IMG/VR virus record: IMGVR_UViG_3300037587_000370
Span: 1-48,213 of that record
DNA from: a virus
Strand: one strand, 5' to 3'
DNA: 48,213 nucleotides
The notes beneath the pieces are model-generated. The model had not been told where the DNA came from, searched no databases, and worked only from the letters and a program-made list of their open reading frames with translations. The first letter of the stretch is position 1. Each line of letters starts with the position of its first letter. Positions 1-7,547 of this stretch are shown one piece after another. Both the position numbers and the translations under genes were made by a program.

Positions 1-210
1 ATATTTAACATTGCTTCTAAGGCTTATTTCATTTTTAGCAATTTTTAAAACGTATTCGTAAGGACTAATAAACACGCCGCATTGCTTACACTCAATCATT
101 TGAGTTTGCTCGTTAACTTCAACCTGGCTGTGTCTGCATAGTTTTTGCGGCATAGTTTTGCCTAAAATCTTAAATGTCCTAGCCTCAAACTTTGTCACGT
201 TATCGCTCAT
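1..210 (-). CDS. Zinc-ribbon / coiled-coil small protein, N-terminal part (cut by window edge)
   Basis: An open frame of exactly 70 codons runs from an ATG at 210 to the window edge without a stop. It is preceded by AAGGAAAA at good spacing. A C-x2-H pair (CRHS) and a C-x2-C pair (CKQCG) lie about 20 residues apart and look like one metal-binding ribbon. It lies 14 bases downstream of the primase gene in the leftward operon. The missing C-terminus is probably the coiled-coil fragment at 48114-48213 at the other end of the window, which would give a protein of about 102 residues. A regulatory or nucleic-acid-binding role is possible, but no function can be assigned. Confidence 0.75.
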   Translation of the reverse strand, partial: MSDNVTKFEARTFKILGKTMPQKLCRHSQVEVNEQTQMIECKQCGVFISPYEYVLKIAKNEISLRSNVKY

Positions 211-224
211 AAAATTTTCCTTAA

Positions 225-1070
225 TTACATTAACTTAGCGTCAAAACCATCCACAAATCCGCACATGGTATCGACATTGAATTGTTGACCTTTGGCGTCA
301 AGGCCATTAATAAATTGGCACTTATCAGCCTGTAACCAATCCTCCTCTGAATGACACACAATTGCAAGTGTTACGTTTAATTTCTTTATCTCCTTATGTA
401 TAAAATAGAGGTTGTGACTATCAAAAAAACAAACCGTGTTAATGCCTTTCTTCCGGTGTATCCGCTCGGCTTGATAGTAGTCACTTGTCAGTAAAACTTT
501 ACCCTCAAGTTTGCCGAAAATTACGCAGCTGCCCCAAATCATTTTTTTATTGAAATACTTGATCGGCTGGCCAACACCAGACAATAACGCGCAACTGATC
601 ATTTTGTTTGACGCATCGGTAACCTTGATAACTTGAGCCCCCTTCACGAACCTGGCGCCGTTCATTTCATCACAAGAATTATAAAAAGCTTCGGCCTCTT
701 GGTGCGGATCTAGCTTCATCGGCAAAACAACATGCGCCCGATTAGAGTTATAGGTCTTGCGCTCGATTGGTTGCATATTCAAAAAATTCGCGCAATCCTC
801 GAGAGCTGTACCAAATCCGACGCGGGTGGATTCAAGATAAAGCTTCATGCCCGAACCACTGCCACATTGGCCACACAGGTAGCCCCCATCGCCGCGAAAC
901 TCTAAATTATCATCAAAGCGAAACCGGTCCTTTCCACCACACATAGGGCATGCTTGGTGCTTTTTATTGAATACACGGGCATCAAAGCCCGCGCATTGGC
1001 TAAGGAAATCTACCCATTGTCCTCGCATCGCGTTTTTAACCTCCTCGGCATCGAATTTGTAGTTAGACAT
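225..1070 (-). CDS. P4-type DNA primase, zinc-binding domain protein
   Basis: This 281-residue protein has an N-terminal zinc ribbon with C41-x2-C44 (CPMCGGKDRFRF) and C66-x2-C69 (CGQCGSGSGMKL). That pattern is typical of the primase zinc ribbon of phage P4 alpha-type and other phage/plasmid primases. Residues 140-260 occupy the place of a Toprim-like domain, but the usual acidic catalytic motifs are not clear (the segment around LLTSDYYQAER is degenerate). It may therefore be an accessory or diverged primase. It sits downstream of the DUF3987 ATPase, as if primase and helicase functions were split over separate genes, and overlaps the upstream gene by 8 bases. Expected role: primer synthesis at the phage origin. 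Confidence 0.8.
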   Translation of the reverse strand: MSNYKFDAEEVKNAMRGQWVDFLSQCAGFDARVFNKKHQACPMCGGKDRFRFDDNLEFRGDGGYLCGQCGSGSGMKLYLESTRVGFGTALEDCANFLNMQPIERKTYNSNRAHVVLPMKLDPHQEAEAFYNSCDEMNGARFVKGAQVIKVTDASNKMISCALLSGVGQPIKYFNKKMIWGSCVIFGKLEGKVLLTSDYYQAERIHRKKGINTVCFFDSHNLYFIHKEIKKLNVTLAIVCHSEEDWLQADKCQFINGLDAKGQQFNVDTMCGFVDGFDAKLM

Positions 1071-1581
1071 TACATATCACCTTCAAGCGCTGGTACACTT
1101 CAAACGCATTATCAAGGTTGTACGAGTCAAATACAGGCACGAAATGAGCAAATTGATATTCGTGTGGCTTTAGTATGGCAATTACCCTGCCAGACATAAC
1201 GTCAGGGCAAAACCCAACTATTGAAGATAACTTAATGGCTGTTGGCCTATGTACCGACGACAACAAAAAATCACCTATCAATATAGGGCTTGCGATCATG
1301 CCGTAATTAACGTCAATATTAAATGGCAATTGTTCCTTGTTAAATATCAAGTTGGCCAATTCCGCCACTTTTAACAGGGCCAAATCAGAGGTTGCCTGGT
1401 TATCAACACCTTTTATATCTCTTGCCAGATATTCCTTGGTGCAAACATTTGGCTCATGAATGGCACAGATATTAACCTTTCCGCCAAATCCTGCCGCATT
1501 GCGTAGATATGGCCCGTCGGTAACTATCATTCGTATGTTTTTGGATGTTGATGATTTATCAAGTTTCATAATATTATCCAT
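1063..1581 (-). CDS. Hypothetical protein between primase and DUF3987 ATPase
   Basis: This 172-residue protein belongs to no family I recognise. It is mixed alpha/beta with a central KVAELANLIF helix, and no catalytic motif or membrane segment is visible. It overlaps the upstream ATPase stop by 8 bases and the downstream primase start by 8 bases, so it is almost certainly translationally coupled inside the replication operon. A second in-frame ATG at 1569 (protein beginning MKLDKSS) is an alternative start, because neither site has a strong ribosome binding site. Position suggests a role in replication; this is inference from context only. Confidence 0.7.
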   Translation of the reverse strand: MDNIMKLDKSSTSKNIRMIVTDGPYLRNAAGFGGKVNICAIHEPNVCTKEYLARDIKGVDNQATSDLALLKVAELANLIFNKEQLPFNIDVNYGMIASPILIGDFLLSSVHRPTAIKLSSIVGFCPDVMSGRVIAILKPHEYQFAHFVPVFDSYNLDNAFEVYQRLKVICNV

Positions 1582-3157
1582 TCAATTTAGGATTAATGTA
1601 GATCTTACGGTTGGCCACTATGCAGTAGCCTTCGAGCTCTAGTTTTGGGATTATTTCGGTTTTAATGTAACTAGACAGGCCTTTGTGTCGACCATTAAAT
1701 ATTGATGTGTTTTTAAGTAGATCTCGAAGCTGTGTCGGCGTGGTAATGTAGTTACTACGTGACGCCTTAGCTGTTAGCTTTTCGACCACCTTGGCGCATT
1801 CCGCATCCAGCCCAACATATCCGCCGTCGGTGGCGTTCTTTTTGAAAACACCCATTAGTTGATCGCAAACATTTACAGCTCTGGCTATGCATTCAACATC
1901 AACTAAAGTGGGATTGCTTTTACTGTTTACTGTCCAGTTCTTTAGCACATGAAAGATGCAGGCTATTCTTGCTGCCTTAGTATCTAGCTTGGCCGACGCG
2001 CCTCGCAGCAAATTAGACGAAAAGTCACCGCCGTCAACGACTCGACTGTTATAGCTATTTTTTAGATCAAGTATTAATTGTGCGCCTTTATCGCAAAAAG
2101 TGAGGTTGCAATCATCGGTAAAAACAAGCCTATTCATTAGCATCGTGTAAGCGGCTATCATTGATTTATCAACGCCTTTTCTATCGCTTAGCGTTATATC
2201 TCTTGTGCCGATCAGGTTTGCCTCGGATAGGAATAAAAAACGCTCGGTTAATCCGTTAGATAACGCTGACTGCTCTAGTATCCCTTGTATTGCCACATCT
2301 TGAGCAAAAACACCTATACAGCCACGAATGCGACCAGTGACAATGCCGGTAGATACGCGGCCCTTGGTTACTCGTCCATTATCAAACGCCTTTAATATAC
2401 CCTCGTTGTTAGATTTTCCGTTGCCGTAAAGGCCGCCGGTTATGCCGTCCAATATGCTTTTCTCATCAGAGATAGCATTAAAAACGCCGCCGTTCTCTAG
2501 GCCTGAGTTAACCATTAGTTCCGGTGTGGCATCAGTAAGCGAATAGATATAATTGTGAATAACGTCTATTTCGCTTTTCAGTTCCCGCATTTGATCTGAC
2601 AAGGCTTTGCCCTCAATGGATAACTGACCTGCCTTTTCTGCGGCTTTATACTGCTTCTTTGTATCTTCAAGCTTGAATAGTAGAGGCGCTTTCTTGGCGT
2701 TTTGTTGCTCGTCGTATTGATCAAATGCATCTTGTATTGGATCACATAAGAAATTATGCGCACTACTTTTTGTGGCTCCTGGTGGTTGCGCGACGACAAC
2801 GTAAAGTGATATCGGGCTTTTGCTTTCACCCCAAAATGTATAAGTAAACCCTTTAACCATTGCGCTGGCAACGCAGGCTATACCATGAAGGTAAACGCTA
2901 TTAGGTGGTAGGTTTAGCTTACTTGCTATTTTCCCAGAAAGAACAGATAAAGGATCTTTTTGTGACGGGTCGAAGAATGAAACCACATCATAACCGCCAT
3001 CGCTTGTTAGCTGACTACCGAAGTCCGGCCAGTTATGCTTGAATGTTGCAGCCATCTCGTTTGTTGAGATTAGCATTCTAAGCGCCGCTATCTTCCTATC
3101 GGTTAGCTCGCCACTTAGTTTTTGTGATGCGTTGATAAAATCAGAGGTACTGCTCAT
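1574..3157 (-). CDS. DUF3987-family replicative helicase-like ATPase
   Basis: This 527-residue protein resembles DUF3987/YfjI-type proteins, which occur in phages and islands as the ATPase/helicase partner of P4-type primases. The Walker A-like loop PPGATKSS is at about residues 125-132, preceded by a hydrophobic strand (LYVVVAQ). A DATPEL segment and later motifs fit a RecA-like core, and the C-terminal 80 residues resemble a winged-helix region. The start is ATG 3157, which overlaps the upstream stop as TGATG; a TTG one codon earlier is less likely. With the adjacent primase it probably forms the replication initiation module acting on the repeat region at 3421-3840. Confidence 0.8.
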   Translation of the reverse strand: MSSTSDFINASQKLSGELTDRKIAALRMLISTNEMAATFKHNWPDFGSQLTSDGGYDVVSFFDPSQKDPLSVLSGKIASKLNLPPNSVYLHGIACVASAMVKGFTYTFWGESKSPISLYVVVAQPPGATKSSAHNFLCDPIQDAFDQYDEQQNAKKAPLLFKLEDTKKQYKAAEKAGQLSIEGKALSDQMRELKSEIDVIHNYIYSLTDATPELMVNSGLENGGVFNAISDEKSILDGITGGLYGNGKSNNEGILKAFDNGRVTKGRVSTGIVTGRIRGCIGVFAQDVAIQGILEQSALSNGLTERFLFLSEANLIGTRDITLSDRKGVDKSMIAAYTMLMNRLVFTDDCNLTFCDKGAQLILDLKNSYNSRVVDGGDFSSNLLRGASAKLDTKAARIACIFHVLKNWTVNSKSNPTLVDVECIARAVNVCDQLMGVFKKNATDGGYVGLDAECAKVVEKLTAKASRSNYITTPTQLRDLLKNTSIFNGRHKGLSSYIKTEIIPKLELEGYCIVANRKIYINPKLNG

Positions 3158-3339
3158 CAATAAACCCTCACGACTGTTAGATCACCATTAGGTAGTGCGA
3201 AGCTTTTGAATTTTCGTTCACCCTTCACATAGGTCATGGACATTCTAAAATCCTTAACCTCCTTGCCTTTAAGGTCTACAACTTTATAATCACCAATCGC
3301 CATATCTTTAAGCTGCTTAATTACGTGATGTAAATACAT
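3157..3339 (-). CDS. Small hypothetical protein, first gene of leftward operon
   Basis: This is a 60-residue basic protein (MYLHHVIKQLKDMAIGDYKV...). The ATG at 3339 has GGGG about 8 bases upstream, and the gene ends overlapping the start of the DUF3987 gene (TGATG). It is the promoter-proximal gene of the leftward replication operon, directly beside the repeat-rich origin-like region. No conserved domain is recognised. Size, charge and position would suit a DNA-binding or replication accessory factor, but no helix-turn-helix is evident. Confidence 0.7.
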   Translation of the reverse strand: MYLHHVIKQLKDMAIGDYKVVDLKGKEVKDFRMSMTYVKGERKFKSFALPNGDLTVVRVY

Positions 3340-3367
3340 TTCATACCCCTACTTAATTTGTTATTTA

Positions 3368-3397
3368 ATTATATAACTAAAACTATCAAACGGTCAA
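3368..3397 (-). promoter_or_regulatory. Leftward promoter of the replication operon
   Basis: On the minus strand TTGACC (3392-3397) is followed by 18 bases and TATAAT (3368-3373), with an alternative TATATA at 16-base spacing. This is a near-consensus sigma70 promoter about 30 bases upstream of the 60-residue protein gene. It does not carry the TAAACRYAAY element seen at other leftward promoters. Confidence 0.7.
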
Positions 3398-3521
3398 CTG
3401 CCATCCCAATATAGCATCACTCCTTGGGGCGGAATTATCATAAAAACAAAGCTAAAACCCACCAAATACGCCCTTCGTTGGGGCGCCGATGGGGCGTTAA
3501 AACGCTTCGTTGGGGCTATAG

Positions 3522-3779
3522 TTCCCTAGCTGTAAGCCACGCCGAGCTTGATTCTACACCTTCGTTGGGGCGTATTGGGGGGGTAACGCGCCAAAATAAC
3601 CCGTTTTGCTGTGATGGCAACTGATAACAAACCTACTCTATAGTGTGTATATAAAAAATCACAAACACATGATCACAGAGTGGATATCACTAGCAGTTTT
3701 TGTTTTTATTTCCAAACACGCCCCGTTTAGCCCCAACGAAGATGCATAACGTTGCTGGGCGCGGGCTACAGCTAGGGAA
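3522..3779. repeat. 13-base perfect inverted repeat flanking the AT-rich core
   Basis: TTCCCTAGCTGTA at 3522-3534 is matched by its exact reverse complement TACAGCTAGGGAA at 3767-3779. Each arm lies near a CTTCGTTGGGGC copy, so the two sides of the region are arranged roughly as mirror images. This symmetry favours a bidirectional origin or a paired-operator looping site. Confidence 0.8.
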
Positions 3780-3789
3780 AAGCACCCCG

Positions 3790-3822
3790 TTATGCACTTT
3801 TTGACGCCCCATTATGCACTTT
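3790..3822 (+). repeat. DnaA-box-like direct repeats TTATGCACTTT
   Basis: Identical 11-base copies lie at 3790-3800 and 3812-3822, 22 bases apart (two helical turns). A related inverted copy, TGCATAACG, is at 3743-3751. The TTATGCACT core differs from the DnaA-box consensus only at the last base. Confidence 0.55.
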
Positions 3823-3856
3823 CGTTGGGGCGCTTATGCCATTACTGGTAATTAAT

Positions 3857-3897
3857 TAAACATAACGCTTGCTTTATCTAACCATTACGTTTAATAT
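3857..3897 (+). promoter_or_regulatory. Rightward early promoter with TAAACRYAAY operators
   Basis: TTGCTT (3869-3874), 17 bases and TAATAT (3892-3897) form a sigma70-like promoter. TAAACATAAC (3857-3866) lies just upstream of the -35, and an inverted copy, ATTACGTTTA (3884-3893), covers the end of the spacer. The 16 bases TAAACATAACGCTTGC are identical in the promoter upstream of 43486. It should drive the rightward small-gene block. Confidence 0.7.
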
Positions 3898-3941
3898 TAA
3901 TTCATCGGCTAACTAGGGCCACCAAATAAAAGGGCTACACC

Positions 3942-4412
3942 ATGAACGTATTAAACAAAGTTGAAATAGAAAGTACTTTCCGCATTAACGCTGTATCAGC
4001 ATTTGAAGCGGCCAAACTTTTGGCTGAAGGTTTTAATCGTGACACTATGGTCGTTAAGCCTGTTCTTGGCGATGAAGGTGCGTTCTTAGTGGTTAGCACC
4101 ATTACGTCATCAACGTATTACGATGTTGTTTTTGTTGAGCTAGTATCAACTGGTAAGTACCGCGTCGAAGTTGGCTCTATCAGAATTAACGAGTTCGAGT
4201 ACCTTCAAATCGCTGGCGGCGAAGACGCTGTTAATGAGATCGGTTTTTATCTGAGTGAACGTGATAATAAAGTTATTAGCACAACCGAGTACAACAAAGA
4301 GATCGCTTACTGGGCTGCTAACGACACCGAAAAAGGAACGCCTGGTAGAATGGAAAGCCACATAAAAGGCGAGTACAAAAAAGTAACAATGGTCAATGGC
4401 GTCTTTGAGTAA
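3942..4412 (+). CDS. Hypothetical protein, first rightward gene
   Basis: This 156-residue protein has AAAGGG upstream of its ATG. It begins with an alpha-helical segment (SAFEAAKLLAEGF), followed by beta-rich sequence (EGAFLVVSTITSSTYYDVVFVEL). No catalytic motif or transmembrane helix is seen and I do not recognise the family. As the first gene of the rightward arm, behind a regulated promoter, it is likely expressed early. Takeover or anti-host functions are common at this position, but none can be shown. Confidence 0.75.
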   Translation: MNVLNKVEIESTFRINAVSAFEAAKLLAEGFNRDTMVVKPVLGDEGAFLVVSTITSSTYYDVVFVELVSTGKYRVEVGSIRINEFEYLQIAGGEDAVNEIGFYLSERDNKVISTTEYNKEIAYWAANDTEKGTPGRMESHIKGEYKKVTMVNGVFE

Positions 4413-4423
4413 ACCAACCAACC

Positions 4424-4437
4424 GCGCCTACGGGCGC
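4424..4437 (+). other. GC-rich hairpin in the intergenic gap
   Basis: GCGCC-TACG-GGCGC forms a 5 bp stem between the first two rightward genes. It has no following T-run, so it may be an mRNA stability or processing element rather than a terminator. Confidence 0.35.
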
Positions 4438-4452
4438 AATTAAGGAAAAATT

Positions 4453-5022
4453 ATGGAAAAAATGAAAGTAACAAAATCAATGGTTGAATTGTATCGTGTA
4501 CGTTCTACTGAGGGCGGATCGTGCTCTTGGGGTGACATCACCTTAACTTGTGGTAAAGAATCGGTTAACGTAATGGCTACCAGCGATTACGGAACATTTG
4601 ATCACTATTGGTCACATTGCGGTTGCGATCCTAAAGAATTCCTATGTGATACTGATTTTCAATACACTATGAAAAAACTAACAGGGGGTAAGCTATATAT
4701 TCCTGATCCTGATGGTTACGGGGACGAGATTAAGCGTGATGTGATTCAGTCCCGCAAAGAGGACCGATTAACCAAAGAGCAGGCCAGAACGTCTTGGGAT
4801 GAAATGTTAGCCATTCAAGATGAACATCGAGAGGGCGATTTATTCTATCGCGAACTTATGGATCATGAATTTTTCGAGGAGGTATTTTATGACTTCGAGG
4901 CGCTACCGTGTGCCGAAAAACCAGACCATTGCGCTGTTGATTTTTGGGATAATGTTTGGTTGCCGTTTGTCGCTGAGTTAAAACTTGAACTGTTACAGAA
5001 ATTAGAGGCGGAAAAATCATGA
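4453..5022 (+). CDS. Hypothetical early-region protein
   Basis: This 189-residue acidic protein starts at an ATG after a clear TAAGGAAAA site. It carries SCSWGDITL, a YGTFDHYWSHCGCDPKEFL segment with two cysteines, and a long charged helical C-terminus. The wording of the N-terminal half is reminiscent of uncharacterised proteobacterial phage proteins, but no function is known to me. Its stop overlaps the next ATG by 4 bases, so it heads a tightly coupled string of small genes. Confidence 0.75.
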   Translation: MEKMKVTKSMVELYRVRSTEGGSCSWGDITLTCGKESVNVMATSDYGTFDHYWSHCGCDPKEFLCDTDFQYTMKKLTGGKLYIPDPDGYGDEIKRDVIQSRKEDRLTKEQARTSWDEMLAIQDEHREGDLFYRELMDHEFFEEVFYDFEALPCAEKPDHCAVDFWDNVWLPFVAELKLELLQKLEAEKS

Positions 5023-5387
5023 AAACTAAAATGAGCGACATTTACGAAAAAGTACATTACACAGGAATTGACCGGCCTGAATATATTCTAAAAAACGGCA
5101 AAGCATTAAATGTTTATGGCGCATTAATAGATTTGCAAACGCAGCAAACCGAAATTGACGAGCTCAAGGCGCAATTGGAACTTATCCGTAAATTATGGTT
5201 ACCAGCTGCGGATGATATTCAGTGTTTGTTTCACCAGCAACCACGGAACAGAGAGGATGGATCCTATTTAATTGATGGGCAGTCATGCCAGGAAGTGCGT
5301 GACGCAATATATGGCAAACCTCAACAATGCTTGGTTGACGAACTAGAACAATACGCAAACAAACTGCGCGAGGATATTAAATCATGA
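5019..5387 (+). CDS. Hypothetical coiled-coil protein
   Basis: This 122-residue protein overlaps the preceding gene by ATGA. Residues 35-65 (ALIDLQTQQTEIDELKAQLELI) predict a heptad-repeat coiled coil; the rest is mixed. There are no membrane segments or catalytic motifs. It lies in the string of overlapping small genes before the cytosine methyltransferase. Function unknown. Confidence 0.7.
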   Translation: MKTKMSDIYEKVHYTGIDRPEYILKNGKALNVYGALIDLQTQQTEIDELKAQLELIRKLWLPAADDIQCLFHQQPRNREDGSYLIDGQSCQEVRDAIYGKPQQCLVDELEQYANKLREDIKS

Positions 5388-5701
5388 GTAAGTGGATAAG
5401 CGTTTTTGACAGGCTGCCGGACGCCAGTGGAGAATACGAATGTTCTTTGCATGGCATTTATGGCTCTGAAATGGTCGGGTTCAACAAAAAAGATATTGAC
5501 GACGACCTGGATCGCGATCACTGGTGGGATAGTTTAGGGCATTCTAATGGTGGTTGCCCTCAATACCACAACCTAAGCCAATCGACAATTGAACATAGGG
5601 CTACATATCACACGGTTACTCACTGGCTAGAAAATCCTGGCCCTGCTCCCGAGTTTGATACGCATGAGTTTTATTTAAAACTAAAGGAAATTGCCAAGTG
5701 A
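5384..5701 (+). CDS. DUF551-like protein
   Basis: This 105-residue protein starts MSKWISVFDRLPDASGEY and contains VTHWLENPGPAP. These are the two hallmark ends of the DUF551 family (N-terminal WIS...LP, later V-T-H-W...P.P), which is common in phages of Gammaproteobacteria. It overlaps both neighbours by 4 bases. The molecular function of DUF551 is not established; proteins of this family usually sit among early accessory genes. Confidence 0.8.
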   Translation: MSKWISVFDRLPDASGEYECSLHGIYGSEMVGFNKKDIDDDLDRDHWWDSLGHSNGGCPQYHNLSQSTIEHRATYHTVTHWLENPGPAPEFDTHEFYLKLKEIAK

Positions 5702-5784
5702 AAAAACTAAATAAATTCCTTAATTCAATCTGGTGCCCCATAGCAGCTATTGCAGCGGTGTTAATCCTTGAGGCTATAGCATGA
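5698..5784 (+). CDS. 28-residue single-pass membrane peptide
   Basis: A GTG start at 5698 overlaps the DUF551 stop (GTGA) and has AAAGGAAA about 10 bases upstream. The product is KKLNK followed by a hydrophobic helix (CPIAAIAAVLILEAIA) that runs to the C-terminus. Its stop overlaps the next ATG. The good ribosome binding site and unbroken coupling make it believable despite its size. It is probably an inner-membrane peptide of unknown role. Confidence 0.55.
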   Translation: MKKLNKFLNSIWCPIAAIAAVLILEAIA

Positions 5785-5876
5785 ATCGAATAAAGCGTTT
5801 TATGGTCAAATATCGCACTGAGCTTATCGTGTGCGGTATATTGTTGGGGTATTATTTGGCGGGCGGCAATAAATGA
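5781..5876 (+). CDS. 31-residue membrane peptide
   Basis: The ATG overlaps the previous stop (ATGA) and the gene ends overlapping the methyltransferase ATG. The product has a basic N-terminus (MNRIKRFMVKYR), then a single hydrophobic stretch (LIVCGILLGYYLAGG). The positive-inside rule predicts the N-terminus in the cytoplasm. Function unknown. It forms a pair with the preceding 28-residue membrane peptide. Confidence 0.5.
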   Translation: MNRIKRFMVKYRTELIVCGILLGYYLAGGNK

Positions 5877-6598
5877 AAAAATTAAAAATATTATCAATAT
5901 GTACCAGTGCGGGACTTCTCGATAAAGCATTTATTGAGGCGGGACATCAAGTTGTTGCAGGTTGTGAAATCATGGAGCATAAGCGTCGCATCTACAAAAA
6001 ATGGTGTGGTGGTGAATTTTTGTGTCATGATCTGGGCAATTTGCCAGATATTGTTCGTGGTGAACATTTCGATTTGGTTATAGGAGGGCCATCTTGCCAG
6101 GCGCACTCGAAGCTTAAAGCGATTAGAAATCCCAAATTCCCCGACTTGACGCCGCTAGTGAATGATTTACTAGACGCTGTCAATTTTGGTGGGTTTGTGT
6201 TCGAAAATGTAGTGCCAATTAATATCCCTGATGCTGTAAAAACAAAGCTTAATGCTATGCACTTCCCAGAAATATGGAACGGGCGACAATTCCATCAAAG
6301 CCGAGAGCGATGGTTTACCCATAGCAGTAACATAACCCCACCAACTAAAGCCGTAGAAGGTGACGTTAATTCTCTAATGGCTTACAGCGTGGTTGCTGGC
6401 CGCATTTATGGCCCTAAGCGCGGTGCGGTGCTGCAAGGGTGGCCAGAGTTTTCAAAGATTGATGAGAAATGCGTATTACTACAAGAGGCTTTGGCCGATG
6501 GCGTCCCTCGCGGACTAGCGGTTGCCTGGATTGGTCAAGTTGAGGATTGCTTCCTAAACCCGCTGGCTCCACCAAAAACAATAAACGCAATAATGTGA
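5873..6598 (+). CDS. DNA (cytosine-5) methyltransferase
   Basis: This is a 241-residue C5 methyltransferase. Motif I is near residues 6-15 (ILSICTSAG...). Motif IV is GGPSC75Q with the catalytic cysteine (Ser replaces the usual Pro), motif VI is ENV at 111-113, and motif VIII is near QSRERWF. The protein is short, with a reduced target recognition region. No cognate restriction enzyme lies nearby, so it is an orphan enzyme, probably protecting phage DNA from host restriction. Its start overlaps the preceding membrane peptide stop. It is one of three DNA methyltransferases in this genome. Confidence 0.85.
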   Translation: MKKLKILSICTSAGLLDKAFIEAGHQVVAGCEIMEHKRRIYKKWCGGEFLCHDLGNLPDIVRGEHFDLVIGGPSCQAHSKLKAIRNPKFPDLTPLVNDLLDAVNFGGFVFENVVPINIPDAVKTKLNAMHFPEIWNGRQFHQSRERWFTHSSNITPPTKAVEGDVNSLMAYSVVAGRIYGPKRGAVLQGWPEFSKIDEKCVLLQEALADGVPRGLAVAWIGQVEDCFLNPLAPPKTINAIM

Positions 6599-6640
6599 TA
6601 TGTTAAACAAACTAAATAAAACTAATTAAAGGAATATTTT

Positions 6641-7546
6641 ATGTTAGATAATGAATTTGCATGTAAACCGGCTAGCAAATGGTTGACCGGCCATACAGTA
6701 ATATATTCATGTGCTGCTTTCGATTTGCTTTGTTTTCGTCCCGCTAACGACAAGGGGCCGTCAATAGTTAATCGCCCACCTGAAGCAGGTCATGGACCTG
6801 ATATTGTTGATTTTGATTTCAATCAAAGCGTTGTTCAAGTTCAGCTTGATAATACGTTAGGTGGTGTTTATGTCATGGCACATAAAGCAGCAAACTTCCT
6901 TCGTACTATGGAAGGTATCTCCACTATTGTTAAACATGTGGAAAGAGCCATCTATGAGGTAAACGATGGACCTGTTCATCTTGTAGGCTTCTGTCAAGGC
7001 GGATGGGTATCTGCATTAGCAGCTACTGAGTATCCTCATTTAGTATCAGAGTTAACTATCGTGGCAACACCTATAGATACTAGCTTTGAGGGCGATTTAA
7101 CACCGCAAGGCAAAATTCCTTTGTCAATGTATGCGGCGTCTATTGCTATGCAAGGTGGACTAATGCGCGGTTACACCATGGGTAAAACCTGGGAGTACCC
7201 AAACAAGAAGGAACATGCTGCAGCGCGTAAGTTACCAGAAAACAAACGATTTTATCAATGGTACGACACGTATCAAGATATCTCTGGTTTGTGGGTATAC
7301 GAAGCAGCTGATATGATTTTCTGCAACAATCGTCTTCCAAAGATGTTGAAGATTCTTTGTCCTACCAATGTAATTGTAGGTAAGAAGGATAAGACCACAC
7401 CAGCTAAACAGTCTATTGCTATCCAGAATAACTGTGTACATAAGGTTCGTGTATTCCGTTCGGCTGGTGGCCACCTTGGCGCTATCATGGGTCGGCAGGT
7501 AATTGCTAAAGTATGGCCAGAACTTCTCAAAGGTGCCAGCCTGTAA
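6641..7546 (+). CDS. PhaC/DUF3141-like alpha/beta hydrolase
   Basis: This 301-residue alpha/beta hydrolase has a nucleophile elbow G-F-C118-Q-G with cysteine instead of serine, as in polyhydroxyalkanoate synthases (G-x-C-x-G) and DUF3141 proteins. The likely triad is completed by D250 (VGKKDKTTP) and H278 (GGHLGAI), both in PhaC-like context. It lacks the long N-terminal domain of class I PhaC. It lies between two DNA methyltransferases behind a strong AAAGGAAT site. It could act on host storage polymer, acyl-CoA thioesters or another ester. The fold call is firm; the substrate is unknown. Confidence 0.75.
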   Translation: MLDNEFACKPASKWLTGHTVIYSCAAFDLLCFRPANDKGPSIVNRPPEAGHGPDIVDFDFNQSVVQVQLDNTLGGVYVMAHKAANFLRTMEGISTIVKHVERAIYEVNDGPVHLVGFCQGGWVSALAATEYPHLVSELTIVATPIDTSFEGDLTPQGKIPLSMYAASIAMQGGLMRGYTMGKTWEYPNKKEHAAARKLPENKRFYQWYDTYQDISGLWVYEAADMIFCNNRLPKMLKILCPTNVIVGKKDKTTPAKQSIAIQNNCVHKVRVFRSAGGHLGAIMGRQVIAKVWPELLKGASL

Positions 7547-7547
7547 T

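Larger units (their letters stand above)
3473..3832. repeat. Iteron array CTTCGTTGGGGCG
   Basis: Direct copies lie at 3473-3485, 3505-3516 (12 of 13 bases), 3560-3572 and 3821-3832 (core TTCGTTGGGGCG). One inverted copy, GCCCCAACGAAG, is at 3730-3741. Partial copies with the GGGGCG core occur at 3422-3432, 3489-3497 and, inverted, 3803-3812. Copies cluster on both sides of an AT-rich centre. Spacing is irregular, unlike CRISPR. Confidence 0.85.
3421..3840. other. Candidate replication origin (iteron region)
   Basis: This gene-free region between the two divergent arms contains repeated CTTCGTTGGGGCG elements and a 13-base inverted repeat. It also has two copies of TTATGCACTTT, whose first nine bases match the DnaA-box pattern TTWTNCACA at 8 of 9 positions. 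An AT-rich core lies at about 3636-3720. It adjoins the P4-type primase and DUF3987 ATPase operon. Iterons, DnaA-like boxes, an AT-rich stretch and an adjacent initiator operon are the classical parts of an origin. The region could instead be an operator for the divergent promoters. Confidence 0.6.

Noticed and set aside
3424-3624. 66-codon rightward frame through the repeats
   Set aside because: It reads the CTTCGTTGGGGCG repeats as repeated SLGR, has no ribosome binding site, and lies in a region better explained as an origin.
3636-3655. T7-like promoter core CACTATAG on the minus strand
   Set aside because: Only the 8-base core matches, there is no phage RNA polymerase gene in the window, and other copies were not seen.
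3473-3832. CRISPR-like array
   Set aside because: Repeats are 12-13 bases, irregularly spaced, with one inverted copy; no spacers of uniform length and no cas genes.
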